NCBI RefSeq assembly: GCF_022095615.2
Contig: NZ_CP155559.1
Location: 4,213,501-4,277,500, forward strand
Origin: Bacillus thuringiensis
Lineage (GTDB): Bacteria > Bacillota > Bacilli > Bacillales > Bacillaceae_G
Length of the DNA: 64,000 nt
Direction: 5' to 3'
Shown: in pieces, positions 46,153 through 58,463 of the stretch
How the letters are laid out: every line of letters starts with the position of its first letter
How positions within the stretch are numbered: the stretch's first letter is position 1
Translations under genes and position numbers: made by a program
Notes under the pieces: model-generated
Told to the model about the DNA's origin: nothing
Databases searched by the model: none
The model's input: the letters and a program-made list of their open reading frames with translations, nothing else

Positions 46153-46926
46153 TTAGATTACTTTCGCTTCTGTATGGAGCAACGATACAAGTTCTTTTAC
46201 TTGATCTTGCAGCTCGCCTTGTAACACTTTTCCTGCATCTTTCTTAGGAGGCAAATAGATTTCAATTGTTTTTGTCTTTGCTTCCACATCATCTTCTTCC
46301 AAATCTAAATCATCTAATTCTATTTCTTCTAGTGGTTTTTTCTTCGCTTTCATAATACCTGGAAGCGATGGATAACGCGGTTCATTTAAACCTTGTTGTG
46401 CTGTTACTAGAACTGGTAATGAAGTTTCAATCACTTCCGTATCACCTTCAACATCACGCTCAATCTTCACGTTTGTACCGTCAATTTCAAGTTTTGTAAT
46501 TGTCGTTACGTACGGAATATTTAACGCTTCTGCTACACGTGGACCAACTTGTCCAGATGCACCATCAATTGCAACGTTCCCGCCTAAAATTAAATCTGCA
46601 TCTTTATCCTTTAAATATTCAGCAAGTACTTTTGCTGTCGTGAACTGGTCACCATTTTCCACATCATCTTCAATATTAATTAATACCGCTTTATCGCAGC
46701 CCATCGCTAATGCCGTACGAAGTTCTTTCTCACTATCTTCGCCACCGACTGTTATGACAGTAACTTCTCCACCTTGTGCGTCTCTTACTTGAATTGCTTC
46801 TTCAATCGCATATTCGTCGTAAGGGTTGATGATGAATTCTGCTTCGCCATCGTAAATTGCACCGTTTTTAATTACGATTTTTTCTTCTGTATCAAATGTT
46901 CGTTTCATGAGTACGTAGATGTTCAT
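46153..46926 (-). CDS. etfB: Electron transfer flavoprotein beta subunit
   Basis: This 257-residue partner of EtfA binds AMP and docks dehydrogenases. It begins MNIYVLMKRTFDTEEKI; characteristic segments are INPYDEYAIEEAIQ, ALAMGCDKAVLI and the recognition loop NEPRYPSLPGIMKAKKKP (around 185-203). AAGGGGG precedes the ATG. It lies between fadB and etfA in one operon. Confidence 0.97.
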   Translation of the reverse strand: MNIYVLMKRTFDTEEKIVIKNGAIYDGEAEFIINPYDEYAIEEAIQVRDAQGGEVTVITVGGEDSEKELRTALAMGCDKAVLINIEDDVENGDQFTTAKVLAEYLKDKDADLILGGNVAIDGASGQVGPRVAEALNIPYVTTITKLEIDGTNVKIERDVEGDTEVIETSLPVLVTAQQGLNEPRYPSLPGIMKAKKKPLEEIELDDLDLEEDDVEAKTKTIEIYLPPKKDAGKVLQGELQDQVKELVSLLHTEAKVI

Positions 46927-47004
46927 TCCATTTACCCCCTTGTTTTTCAGAAAGATTCTATCAATTTTAATTTTCTGTTAATTTATATTAAAAAAATAAT
47001 TGAA

Positions 47005-48380
<1,376 letters not shown>

Positions 48381-48406
48381 TTTACTGTCCCCTTCAAGAA
48401 GATGAC

Positions 48407-48424
48407 TGAATGAATAGTCATTCA
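48407..48424. promoter_or_regulatory. FadR operator of the fadR-fadB-etfBA operon
   Basis: TGAATGAATAGTCATTCA fits the B. subtilis FadR consensus TGAATGANTANTCATTCA at all defined positions. It lies just upstream of the fadR start. Confidence 0.9.
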
Positions 48425-48486
48425 TATTCTTATAATACTGACTATTTAGAAAAGTGTCAATCCTATTTTTTCAAAAAGAAAGGGCC

Positions 48487-50172
48487 TTAGCCCGTTTGCT
48501 CATCCTCATTCTTTCTTTTCTCTTCATCTATTAGGACACGACGTAAAATTTTTCCGACTGTCGTTTTCGGCAGTTCATCTCTAAACTCATATACTTTCGG
48601 CACTTTATAAGCCGCTAAATATTTACGCGCAAACTGGTTTAATTCTTCCTCAGAACACTCCATACCTTCTTTTAATACAACAAATGCTTTAACTGTTTCT
48701 CCTCGGTACGGATCGGGAATTCCAATCGTCACTACTTCTTGCACTTTTTCATGCTCATATAACACTTCTTCTACTTCACGAGGATACACATTAAATCCAC
48801 TCGCAACAATCATATCTTTCTTACGGTCTTTCACATAGAAAAATCCATCTTCATCCATGTAACCAACATCCCCTGTATGGAGCCATCCGTCTTGTAATAC
48901 AGCTGCTGTTTCTTCTGGCTTATTCCAATACCCTTTCATAATTTGAGGACCCTTTACAACAATTTCACCAATTTCACCCGGTGGTAAAGCCTCTCCAGTT
49001 TCAAGTGACATAATGTTTGCCTCTGTGTCTGGCCACGGCACACCAATACTTCCTGGCACGCGTTTTTCCCACAAAAAATTCCCATGTGTAACTGGTGACG
49101 ACTCGGTTAATCCATAACCTTCTACCAATTTTCCACCTGTAACTCTCTCAAATTCTTCCTGTACTTCTACAGGAAGCGGGGCAGATCCACTAATACAAGC
49201 CTCGATAGAAGAAATATCATATTCTTTTAAGAGGGGACTATTTAATAGAGCAATATAAATGGTTGGTGCCCCTGGAAATAGTGTGACTTTATGTTTTTTT
49301 ATTGCTTCAAAAACCATTTTCATATCAAACTTCGGAATCAGCACCATTTTATATCCTTGCATAATACTTAAATTCATTACAGCTGTCATCCCATACACAT
49401 GAAAGAACGGAAGAACACCAAGAATTACTTCTTCTCCTTCTTTACAATTATATAGCCAATGAGCTCCCATCAAAGTGTTCGAAACAAGGTTTTTATGCGT
49501 CAACATAACCCCTTTTGGAAATCCCGTTGTTCCCCCTGTATACTGCAAAAGAGCTAGATCATTTTCAGGATCACAAGGAACTTCAACATTAACATTACTT
49601 TCTCGTTCTACTGATTTCCATAGATGAATCGTTTCGCTTTCCGACACATTCACGACAAGATTTGCCTGCTTTTTTTGTACAAATGGATAAAGTAAATTTT
49701 TAGGGAAGGGTAAAAAGTCCGCAATCCGAGTTACAATAATATGTTCAATTTTTGTAGCAGATTGAACATTCGTTACTCTTGGAAACACTAAATCGAGACA
49801 AAGAATTACTTTGGCTCCCGAGTCATGAAGCTGGTATTCTAATTCTCTTTCTGTATATAGTGGATTTGTTTGTACTACGATACCTCCCGCAAGTAATGTA
49901 CCATAATAACCAATTACAGATTGCGGACAGTTCGGCAACATAATAGCAACTCGATCACCCTTTTCCACACCGAGCTTTTGAAGATAATTCGCAAACCTCT
50001 TCACCTTATCGTGGAAGTCTGAAAATGTAATATCCTTCCCTAAAAAGTGAAGCGCTTTCTTTTCTGGATAGCGAGAAGCCACCTGTTCCACATATCCATG
50101 AAGCGGATGAATATCATAAGAAATCGTACTTGGAATTTCTTCTGGATAACTTTTCAACCATGGTTTTTCCAC
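48487..50172 (-). CDS. lcfA: Long-chain fatty-acid-CoA ligase
   Basis: This 561-residue AMP-forming acyl-CoA synthetase activates fatty acids for beta-oxidation. Motifs: P-loop YTGGTTGFPKG (around 210), YGLTESSP (around 348), GWLHTGD (around 430) and the C-terminal catalytic Lys in LPKTTVGKILRR (around 540). GTG 50172 fits GAAGGGGG; an ATG six bases upstream touches the ribosome site. A FadR site lies 30 bp upstream. It is separate from fadR by a 106-nt gap. Confidence 0.95.
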   Translation of the reverse strand: MEKPWLKSYPEEIPSTISYDIHPLHGYVEQVASRYPEKKALHFLGKDITFSDFHDKVKRFANYLQKLGVEKGDRVAIMLPNCPQSVIGYYGTLLAGGIVVQTNPLYTERELEYQLHDSGAKVILCLDLVFPRVTNVQSATKIEHIIVTRIADFLPFPKNLLYPFVQKKQANLVVNVSESETIHLWKSVERESNVNVEVPCDPENDLALLQYTGGTTGFPKGVMLTHKNLVSNTLMGAHWLYNCKEGEEVILGVLPFFHVYGMTAVMNLSIMQGYKMVLIPKFDMKMVFEAIKKHKVTLFPGAPTIYIALLNSPLLKEYDISSIEACISGSAPLPVEVQEEFERVTGGKLVEGYGLTESSPVTHGNFLWEKRVPGSIGVPWPDTEANIMSLETGEALPPGEIGEIVVKGPQIMKGYWNKPEETAAVLQDGWLHTGDVGYMDEDGFFYVKDRKKDMIVASGFNVYPREVEEVLYEHEKVQEVVTIGIPDPYRGETVKAFVVLKEGMECSEEELNQFARKYLAAYKVPKVYEFRDELPKTTVGKILRRVLIDEEKRKNEDEQTG

Positions 50173-50201
50173 CTTCATTCCCCCTTCAAATACATAAAAA
50201 A

Positions 50202-50219
50202 TAAATGAATGTTCATTCA
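50202..50219. promoter_or_regulatory. FadR operator of lcfA
   Basis: On the minus strand TGAATGAACATTCATTTA matches TGAATGANTANTCATTCA with one change in the second half-site and a differing spacer. It lies 30 bp before the lcfA start. Confidence 0.7.
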
Positions 50220-50324
50220 TGATGGTTGTTTTCATTATATTATAGTCGCCATAACGTTACAATCATAATATTCTGACTTTTATATAACTATGCTTCACTC
50301 CATTAACTTCTTATTATATGTATA

Positions 50325-50357
50325 AACTCTCCTAATCTATAAAAGAATAAGAGAGTT
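50325..50357 (-). terminator. Hairpin after the collagen-like gene
   Basis: On the minus strand AACTCTC pairs with GAGAGTT across a long AT-rich loop. The T-run is poor, so this is a tentative terminator. Confidence 0.45.
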
Positions 50358-50362
50358 ATTAT

Positions 50363-51850
<1,488 letters not shown>

Positions 51851-52024
51851 GTTGATCACGTCCTTTACATTCAATCTTTTAAGTACAATCACCGAGTTAG
51901 AAAACACCTATCTAAGTAACAAAGAAATACTTTACCTAGTCGGGATAAACACAGATTTTTTCCATACATTCTAGTAATTATTACATGCGATTCGCTCTCT
52001 TTTCGCTTGTACTTTCGCCCCATC

Positions 52025-52139
52025 TCCACTGATTATTAGTTAAATCAATCGGGCGTTTACGGGCAGCACGACTCCCACCTAACTTCTTTTCTACAGCCGA
52101 ATTTTGAGATGGGAGTCTTACTGCCCGGCGAATAGCGGG
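52025..52139 (+). mobile_element. bcr1-type repeat, left end truncated
   Basis: The last 90 bp align with the copy at 28662: CCTAACTTCTTTTCT, GAATTTTGAGATGG, TCTTACTGCCCGGC and AATAGCGGG, followed by ATAAA at 52140-52144. The left end begins in CCACTGATTATTAG, with no GTGAAAC terminus or upstream ATAAA found. The stem is GACTCCCA/TGGGAGTC plus CGGGCAG/CTGCCCG. It lies in the 451-bp gap between the divergent collagen-like and siderophore genes. Confidence 0.7.
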
Positions 52140-52208
52140 ATAAATAACGACTACAATATATAAAAATCCGCATATTTAGTTATTTTTCGTCAAAATTTTA
52201 AAAAAATA

Positions 52209-52267
52209 TTGACATTAAAAATATCCTCATAGTATGATTTGGGTGTTGTAATTGATAATGATTTTCA
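52209..52267 (+). promoter_or_regulatory. Promoter and Fur box of the siderophore uptake operon
   Basis: TTGACA (52209-52214), 18 bp, then TATGAT (52233-52238) is followed by TGATAATGATTTTCA (52253-52267), 14 of 15 positions of the Bacillus Fur 7-1-7 box. Fur bound there would block transcription when iron is plentiful. Confidence 0.8.
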
Positions 52268-52301
52268 ATCGCAAACAAAATAATTTATTTGGGGGCAGGA
52301 A

Positions 52302-53276
52302 ATGAAAAAAATCCTTAGTATTTTTATAGTTGTTCTTCTATTCGCTGTTGGATGCGGACAGCAAAAAGAGGAGAAAAAAGAAACAAAAACAGGCGATAAG
52401 AAACAAGCTATAACAATTAAACACGCTGAAGGGGAAACAAAGTTAGATAAACCAGCGAAAAAAGTTGTTGTACTTGAGTGGGTATATTCAGAAGACTTAT
52501 TAGCGCTTGGTGTTCAGCCAGTAGGGATGGCAGACATTAAGAATTATAATAAATGGGTAAATACAGCAACAAAACCAGGTAAAGATGTTGTAGACGTAGG
52601 GACACGTCAACAACCAAACTTAGAAGAAATTAGCCGTCTAAAACCAGATTTAATTATCACAGCTTCATTCCGCGGTAAAGCAATTAAAAACGAATTAGAG
52701 CAAATCGCTCCTACGGTTATGTTCGATCCATCAACAAGCAATAACGATCACTTTGCTGAGATGACAGAAACATTTAAACAAATTGCAAAAGCTGTTGGCA
52801 AAGAAACAGAAGGTAAAAAAGTGTTAGCTGATATGGATAAAGCATTCGCTGATGCAAAAGCAAAAATTGAAAAAGCAGATTTAAAAGATAAAAATATCGC
52901 AATGGCACAAGCATTTACTGCTAAAAACGTACCGACATTCCGTATCCTAACTGACAATTCTGTAGCTTTACAAGTTACAAAAAAATTAGGTTTAACAAAT
53001 ACTTTTGAAGCAGGAAAATCTGAGCCCGATGGTTTCAAACAAACAACTGTAGAATCATTACAAAGTGTACAAGATTCAAACTTCATTTACATTGTAGCGG
53101 ACGAAGATAACATTTTTGACACGCAACTAAAAGGCAACCCTGCTTGGGAAGAATTAAAGTTCAAAAAAGAAAACAAAATGTATAAATTAAAAGGCGACAC
53201 TTGGATTTTCGGTGGTCCTGAGTCTGCAAAATCTTTAGCAACACAAGTAGCAGATATAATGACAGCGAAGAAGTGA
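52302..53276 (+). CDS. Siderophore-binding lipoprotein (FecB/FhuD family)
   Basis: This 324-residue lipoprotein has lipobox FAVGC (Cys around 18) and two lobes joined by a long helix, the class III periplasmic-binding fold: [21 protein letters not shown] (split around 52-72), [11 protein letters not shown] (around 125). It resembles B. subtilis YfiY/YfmC-type receptors for hydroxamate or citrate siderophores; the ligand cannot be fixed from sequence. It lies 7 nt before a fused permease and behind a Fur box. Confidence 0.92.
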   Translation: MKKILSIFIVVLLFAVGCGQQKEEKKETKTGDKKQAITIKHAEGETKLDKPAKKVVVLEWVYSEDLLALGVQPVGMADIKNYNKWVNTATKPGKDVVDVGTRQQPNLEEISRLKPDLIITASFRGKAIKNELEQIAPTVMFDPSTSNNDHFAEMTETFKQIAKAVGKETEGKKVLADMDKAFADAKAKIEKADLKDKNIAMAQAFTAKNVPTFRILTDNSVALQVTKKLGLTNTFEAGKSEPDGFKQTTVESLQSVQDSNFIYIVADEDNIFDTQLKGNPAWEELKFKKENKMYKLKGDTWIFGGPESAKSLATQVADIMTAKK

Positions 53277-53283
53277 TTACACG

Positions 53284-55320
53284 ATGAATAGCTTACAACA
53301 TACACTTCGATCAAGTCTTATATTCGGAGGAGGAGCAGCTCTCTTGCTCCTCCTTTTCTTTATTCATATCGGGCAAGGTCAAGCAAACATTTCCTTTAGT
53401 ATGATTATTGATGCTCTTATCTCACCGAACCAATCACTAGAGCATCAAACTTTAATTATGCTTCGATTACCTAGAGCCGTAATTGCCATTTTAGCTGGAG
53501 GTGCTCTTGCTGCATCTGGGGTCATTTTACAAACGTTAACGAAAAATCCACTTGCTGAATCCAGTACAATGGGTATTCATTCCGGTGCATATTTCTTTCT
53601 AGTGGCGGCTACAATTTTCTTACCGAAAGGTCTGCACATTAACTCACTTCTTTTCACATTTATCGGTGGTGCTATTACTGCTTTATTTGTATACCGTATT
53701 TCTGGTGGAAAAAAGGGAACCCCACTTAGAATGGCACTAGCTGGGATGGTCGTTACATTAATGCTTTCTGCCTTTACTGGAACGATGCAGCTTTTCTATG
53801 AAAATGAAACAGCTGGTTTATTTTTATGGGGAGCGGGCTCTCTTATTCAAAATAACTGGGATGGCGTTCAATTTGCTTTTCCATTTATCATTATTTCTTT
53901 CCTAGTTTTACTATTTATGTCTCGTAAACTCAACATTCTCTTACTCGGTGATGATGTTGCTGTTTCTCTTGGCGAAAAAACAGCGGTAACACGTCTTATC
54001 GCCTTCATTGCTGCAATCTTTTTAACAGCAGTAATTGTTACTGTTGTTGGACCAATTGGATTTGTCGGCTTAGTTGCACCACATTTAATGCGTCTTATTG
54101 GCTACCGTCAGCACTTTACTCTTCTTCTCTCTTCCTTCTTATGGGGGGCAGTATTATTACTTGGAGCAGATGTTGTCGGTAGATTAATAGATCCAACCGG
54201 TGCAGAACTTCCTGTTGGGGCAGTCACTGCAATGATTGGATCGCCTTGGCTTATTTACTTAGTGTATCGAATGATGAAGTCGAAACAATATATGAATGAT
54301 AACGGTGCGAATGCAGCTGGAGCTAGTTCTCGCTATTACTCTTATAAAAAGGTAATCATTATATCTATCACACTTTGTATTGTGACGATTGCTCTTGGTG
54401 TTACAATCGGTAGTAACGCTTATATCGAAAGCATTACTAATGTTATATCTGGGCAATTAACGCAATTTGATAAAAATATGATGATGAACCTTCGTTTACC
54501 AAGAATGCTCGTTGCTGCTATTGCTGGCGCATGCCTTGCAATAAGTGGGCTTGTTTTCCAAGGTATATTACGAAACCCACTCGCCGATCCTTCTATTATC
54601 GGGATCTCATCCGGAGCTGGTGTTGGTGCTTTAACTATTATGTATGTCTTTCCTGCACTTCCTGGTTTCTTCCTACCAATTGGTGCATTTATCGGCGGAC
54701 TACTTGCAGTTGGAATTGTCCTCTTCTTCTCATGGAAATCAGGATTTAGCCCAACAGCTCTCGCTTTAATAGGAATCGGTATTTCAGCTCTCGGCTCAGC
54801 GATTATTCAAATCTTTATCGTTAGAGCAAATTTGAACGTTGCTGCCGCTTTAACATGGCTATCAGGTAGCACGTATGCAAGAGGATGGAATCACTTAGAA
54901 AATATCATTCTATATCCATCACTAATTCTTGTGTTCATTATCTTTTTCTTAATAAAACAACTTGACGTTCTCGTACTTGGAGACGATTTAGCAACTGGAC
55001 TTGGGCAACCAGTAAATAAAACACGCCTTGCTCTGATTGTGCTAGCGACACTACTTGCATCAGTAAATATCGCTGCTGTCGGTACAATTGCCTTTCTAGG
55101 TCTTGTTGCACCTCACTTAGCTCGAATCGTCGTTGGTATGAATCATCAAAGATTATTCGTTTGCTCTGCACTGTTTGGAGCAATCCTTCTTGCCATTGCT
55201 GACTTACTTGGACGAACAATTGCATACCCGAAAGAAATCCCTTCTGGTCTTGTCGTTGCTGTACTTGGAGCACCTTATTTCTTATGGTTGATGAGGAAGA
55301 GTGGGAAGAAGGTTAATTAA
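53284..55320 (+). CDS. fhuB: Fused iron-siderophore ABC permease (FhuB type)
   Basis: This 678-residue protein consists of two BtuC/FecCD-like halves (about 1-335 and 350-678), each with nine to ten helices and its own ATPase-coupling motif: [12 protein letters not shown] (around 258) and [12 protein letters not shown] (around 602). Most Bacillus systems use two separate permeases, while E. coli FhuB is fused like this. No ATP-binding subunit is adjacent, so it must borrow one encoded elsewhere. It is co-transcribed with the binding protein. Confidence 0.92.
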   Translation: MNSLQHTLRSSLIFGGGAALLLLLFFIHIGQGQANISFSMIIDALISPNQSLEHQTLIMLRLPRAVIAILAGGALAASGVILQTLTKNPLAESSTMGIHSGAYFFLVAATIFLPKGLHINSLLFTFIGGAITALFVYRISGGKKGTPLRMALAGMVVTLMLSAFTGTMQLFYENETAGLFLWGAGSLIQNNWDGVQFAFPFIIISFLVLLFMSRKLNILLLGDDVAVSLGEKTAVTRLIAFIAAIFLTAVIVTVVGPIGFVGLVAPHLMRLIGYRQHFTLLLSSFLWGAVLLLGADVVGRLIDPTGAELPVGAVTAMIGSPWLIYLVYRMMKSKQYMNDNGANAAGASSRYYSYKKVIIISITLCIVTIALGVTIGSNAYIESITNVISGQLTQFDKNMMMNLRLPRMLVAAIAGACLAISGLVFQGILRNPLADPSIIGISSGAGVGALTIMYVFPALPGFFLPIGAFIGGLLAVGIVLFFSWKSGFSPTALALIGIGISALGSAIIQIFIVRANLNVAAALTWLSGSTYARGWNHLENIILYPSLILVFIIFFLIKQLDVLVLGDDLATGLGQPVNKTRLALIVLATLLASVNIAAVGTIAFLGLVAPHLARIVVGMNHQRLFVCSALFGAILLAIADLLGRTIAYPKEIPSGLVVAVLGAPYFLWLMRKSGKKVN

Positions 55321-55403
55321 AAAAGGGCTTAACAGTTCCTGGCGTATATGGTCCTGCAAAAGAAGAATGGGCTGCAGCTGGAATGGAAGCTCCTAAAATG
55401 TAA
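55317..55403 (+). pseudogene. C-terminal remnant of a lost gene after fhuB
   Basis: In the +1 frame relative to fhuB, starting just after its stop region, there are codons reading KGLTVPGVYGP then AKEEWAAAGMEAPKM and a TAA, with no start codon at the 5' side. The composition is protein-like and a terminator follows directly. I infer that a deletion fused the tail of a former downstream gene to the fhuB end. I do not recognise the original protein. Confidence 0.45.
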
Positions 55404-55407
55404 CAAC

Positions 55408-55446
55408 AAAAAAAGACAAGGGATTTACAAACCTTGTCTTTTTTTG
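55408..55446 (+). terminator. Terminator of the siderophore operon
   Basis: AAAAAAAGACAAGG pairs with CCTTGTCTTTTTTT around GATTTACAAA. Confidence 0.9.
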
Positions 55447-55541
55447 TAACTTGTTTCATGTGAAACTATTTTTTATTAAATGGTTGTTTTATGGAAAAGA
55501 TAGGTTAAAATGAATACATATTATGAAGAGGAGTAACCAAA

Positions 55542-55874
55542 TTGAATACAAAAAATAAAAAAATAGTTATGGGAACTATTTTACTAACTTCTATTATTGG
55601 AGTTATCAGCGCATCTCTTTATTTCACAAGTTATGGTACCCCTTGGGGAAAACAAACAGCAGTTACGGAATCAAAAGAATATATTACAAAATACTTTAAT
55701 CTAGATGCGGAAGTCAAAAATACTTCTTACGATGCTAAAATGAATAGCTATGCAATCTCTTTTGAAACAAGTAAAGACGGAGAGTTTACTATCGAATATA
55801 AAAGTCCTAATAACTTTAACATTTCCCCAGGGATGCAAGCGTATTTAAGCAAACACTCCAAATTTACAGAGTAG
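55542..55874 (+). CDS. Secreted or anchored small protein of unknown function (110 aa)
   Basis: It has a basic start (MNTKNKKIV) and one hydrophobic helix (about 9-28), then a soluble domain of about 80 residues, predicted as mixed alpha/beta. TTG start with GAGGAG upstream. It is monocistronic with a bidirectional terminator downstream. I do not recognise the family with confidence. Confidence 0.65.
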   Translation: MNTKNKKIVMGTILLTSIIGVISASLYFTSYGTPWGKQTAVTESKEYITKYFNLDAEVKNTSYDAKMNSYAISFETSKDGEFTIEYKSPNNFNISPGMQAYLSKHSKFTE

Positions 55875-55892
55875 TAACGAAGCATACATATA

Positions 55893-55926
55893 CAAAAAAG
55901 AGTTGGTGTAACGCCAACTCTTTTTC
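55893..55926. terminator. Bidirectional terminator between the 110-aa gene and the ABC operon
   Basis: AAAAAAGAGTTGG pairs with CCAACTCTTTTT, loop TGTAACG. Confidence 0.88.
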
Positions 55927-55935
55927 TTATTCTTG

Positions 55936-56631
55936 TTATACAGTTACATCTTCCTTCTCTATATTTTTAATTCCGTAATATGCAATCACAACTCCAATTA
56001 CTGCAAGTGCTAGTTGAAGGGGAAGAAAAGTTGCTGTAGAAAACGCTGGGTTGGTATTCATTGTAATTGATACAACGATAAGAGACGAAACAATTGTAGC
56101 TGGCACTGAACGCTTACGCATTCCGAAATATAATGGGATTAAACTTATTCCCGCAGTGGCAACGGCTAAAGGAACCAGTTTTATTCCTTCTTGCGTCAAT
56201 TGATCTACTGTAAATGAATTAGGAAGAATCGAAAAATAGCTATCTATCCCAAAGAAAATCCCCACAACTAAAATGTTAGATAAAATAACTGTTATAAATG
56301 TTACTATCGCTGTAATGGCTAACTTACTACTCATCATTTTCCTCCGATCAATAGGATAAGAAAACATAAGTAGTATTGTTTTGTTTTTATATTCACTAAT
56401 TATTAACCTTGCGATTAACACACTACCAAAAATAATAAATGTTGCTCTTACTAATGTACTAGCCGTTAACAAAATCATCTGCGGATCCCTTATTTCCGGA
56501 TCACCTTCTACTTGAGCAACGACGCTCGTAAGGATCATTAATGCCAGTATAGCGATATTTGCAATAATCGCGCCCCTTACATACCATCCAAGCTTAAACT
56601 TTTTCAATTCTAGCTTCATAAGACGTAGCAT
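55936..56631 (-). CDS. ABC-2 type permease, copy 2 of the exporter operon
   Basis: This 231-residue membrane protein has six hydrophobic segments; it begins MLRLMKLELKKFKLGWYVRG and includes the loop SEYKNKTILLMFSYPIDRRKMM (around 90-111). It resembles the lantibiotic-immunity/bacitracin (BcrB-like) permeases and is a clear paralogue of the permease at 57563. AGGAGG precedes the ATG. Last gene of the operon. With the second permease it may form a heterodimeric channel driven by the ATPase at 58456. Confidence 0.85.
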   Translation of the reverse strand: MLRLMKLELKKFKLGWYVRGAIIANIAILALMILTSVVAQVEGDPEIRDPQMILLTASTLVRATFIIFGSVLIARLIISEYKNKTILLMFSYPIDRRKMMSSKLAITAIVTFITVILSNILVVGIFFGIDSYFSILPNSFTVDQLTQEGIKLVPLAVATAGISLIPLYFGMRKRSVPATIVSSLIVVSITMNTNPAFSTATFLPLQLALAVIGVVIAYYGIKNIEKEDVTV

Positions 56632-56655
56632 GATAGTCCTCCTTTCATTTACATT

Positions 56656-57528
56656 TTAATCGATATAAATCGCTCCTGTTTTACTTAAAATCTTCACTTC
56701 ATTTTTTGCATCACCAACGGTCCCCGCTTTTATTTTTTCTGTATTTTTATCTTTCTTAAGTCCATTTACATTCACCATTACGTCAGACGAATTACTTTTA
56801 GCCGTAAGTTTTAAAGATGTCGGAACACCTTTATACCGTACGCCAATATCTCCTGATTTTGTTTCTACAAATAACACTTTTCCTTCTTTCATATCTTTCA
56901 GTAATACTTCACCGGATGTTGAAGTGATGTTCATATTTGAGTTACTTACATTTGTTATATAGTTATCACCAGTCGTAGACTTTATATTTAATTCTTGTAC
57001 TGAACTATCTTTTACAGCTAACTCTCCACTTTGCGATATGAATTCACCTTTCTTCGCTGATAGTCTTACAACCATTTCATCTCCAGACTCACTTTTTGTC
57101 ACGATATTTTTCACTTCTATATCGCTTATTTTCACATCACCCGATTTATTATTTAATACAATTTTATCTATTTCTTTCTTCGGAATAGCTATAGATATAC
57201 TATTTTTCTTCCTAAACGTAAAACCATTAAAAAATCTGTTCACCTTTTGTTTTTGCTTAATCACAACTTTATTTCCTTCATGTTTTATTCCGACAGGATC
57301 TACCTCTTTATCTACTCGTTTACCTTGAGCCGAAATTACTATTTTGTTAGCATCTGTACTTTTAAATTCAACATCCCAGTTTTCATTGTCCACTTCTATC
57401 TCTTTTATATGATTTATCTCAAAAGACTTTTCTTTCTTAAAATCTTTCCCCTGAAATACCTTAAAACCAAAAACCACACTAGCAATTGTCAAAAATAAAA
57501 TTGCAATTACTATTATTTTTTTCACCAT
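56656..57528 (-). CDS. DUF4097-type beta-helix protein with membrane anchor
   Basis: This 290-residue protein has an N-terminal membrane segment (about 4-22) and an outer domain made of repeated short strands: NKSGDVKISDI, SESGDEMVVRL, SQSGELAVKDS, STTGDNYITNV, STSGEVLLKDM, TKSGDIGVRY. The SG(D/E) turn recurs about every 20 residues, typical of the DUF4097 right-handed beta-helix. It sits between the two permease genes of the exporter operon, so a sensing or periplasmic-side accessory role is inferred. Confidence 0.82.
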   Translation of the reverse strand: MVKKIIVIAILFLTIASVVFGFKVFQGKDFKKEKSFEINHIKEIEVDNENWDVEFKSTDANKIVISAQGKRVDKEVDPVGIKHEGNKVVIKQKQKVNRFFNGFTFRKKNSISIAIPKKEIDKIVLNNKSGDVKISDIEVKNIVTKSESGDEMVVRLSAKKGEFISQSGELAVKDSSVQELNIKSTTGDNYITNVSNSNMNITSTSGEVLLKDMKEGKVLFVETKSGDIGVRYKGVPTSLKLTAKSNSSDVMVNVNGLKKDKNTEKIKAGTVGDAKNEVKILSKTGAIYID

Positions 57529-57562
57529 TCATACCCCTGTTCGTTGTTGTTTTAAGCTTATT

Positions 57563-58267
57563 TTACGCAACATCAATCTTGTCGATTTTACGATACGATA
57601 GATAACTAATGAAAATCCCTAATAAACAGAGCACTATTGGGATAGCTATAAAATTAAACATACTTACTTGACCGTTTCCAGAACCAAAATTACTACTAAT
57701 TAGCATCCCAATTATTACTGCAGAAGTAATTGTTGTCGGTGTCGATTTCTTTCTCATCCCAAAAAATAAAGGAATTAAACTTATACCAGATATCATAAAT
57801 GCACTTATAAAAGTAGCTGGAACGATAGCTATTATTTCGCCTATCGTAGCAGGTGTTTCAATCATTCCCATCATTGGACTCACAAAATACACAAGCAAAC
57901 TAATAATAAAAGTAGCCATAATGGTGCTTACAAAACAAAAACAAAAAACAATTGTTAATTTCGCCCTCATTAACATTTTCCTTTGCAGTGGATACATAAA
58001 CAAAAGTTGTATCGTTTTGTTCTTATACTCATCAATTACTAAACGTGATAAAATGACCGAACTAAAAATAATAAATGTTATCCTAATAAAAGTGTTTATT
58101 AAAACCATTTGTTGCGTGAAGTTAGAGAATAGCCCATCTACCTCGTCTTTCACTCCCAACCCCATAAGGTTTACTACAACGAAGATTGCTATAATACAAA
58201 TGGCTACCCCTTTACAGTAACTAGATAATTGATGTTTCTTCCATTCAAGTTTCATTAATTTAAACAT
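57563..58267 (-). CDS. ABC-2 type permease, copy 1 of the exporter operon
   Basis: This 234-residue membrane protein has six hydrophobic segments, starting MFKLMKLEWKKHQLSSYCKG, with the loop DEYKNKTIQLLFMYPLQRKMLM (around 87-108). It is a paralogue of the permease at 55936. GGAGG eight bases upstream favours ATG 58267; a GTG three codons earlier overlaps the ribosome site. It follows the 53-residue membrane protein by 34 nt. Confidence 0.85.
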   Translation of the reverse strand: MFKLMKLEWKKHQLSSYCKGVAICIIAIFVVVNLMGLGVKDEVDGLFSNFTQQMVLINTFIRITFIIFSSVILSRLVIDEYKNKTIQLLFMYPLQRKMLMRAKLTIVFCFCFVSTIMATFIISLLVYFVSPMMGMIETPATIGEIIAIVPATFISAFMISGISLIPLFFGMRKKSTPTTITSAVIIGMLISSNFGSGNGQVSMFNFIAIPIVLCLLGIFISYLSYRKIDKIDVA

Positions 58268-58301
58268 ATAAGCCACGCCTCCATCCCTTATATAATTATC
58301 T

Positions 58302-58463
58302 CTACGTTACTAACATTCTAATTCCAGCTGTACTTACGCTTAATATCCCTATCACTAGTAAAATTAACGCCCATTTCCGCTCTGGTTTTCTATAATATAA
58401 AATCCCACTTATGAACATTACAATCAATCCACTTACTAGATTCACTAACAATCCATTAAGCAT
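58302..58463 (-). CDS. Two-helix membrane protein (53 aa) coupled to the ABC ATPase
   Basis: It begins MLNGLLVNLVSGLIVMF and ends AGIRMLVT. Two hydrophobic helices (about 4-22 and 31-50) flank a basic loop YYRKPERKW, so both ends face out. The ATG overlaps the last codons of the ATPase gene (8 nt) and GGAGAGGG lies 8 nt upstream inside it, so translation is coupled. It is too short for most automated calls. Function unknown; a small subunit of the exporter is plausible. Confidence 0.65.
   Translation of the reverse strand: MLNGLLVNLVSGLIVMFISGILYYRKPERKWALILLVIGILSVSTAGIRMLVT

Noticed and set aside
51940..51950. A GGGATAAA that might be a second edge of the 52025 repeat
   Set aside because: The sequence between it and 52025 does not match the other copies, so the left boundary is better treated as truncated.
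55317..55403. Possibility that the tail after fhuB is a missing ATPase subunit
   Set aside because: The residues show no ABC ATPase C-terminal pattern, so only an unidentified remnant can be claimed.
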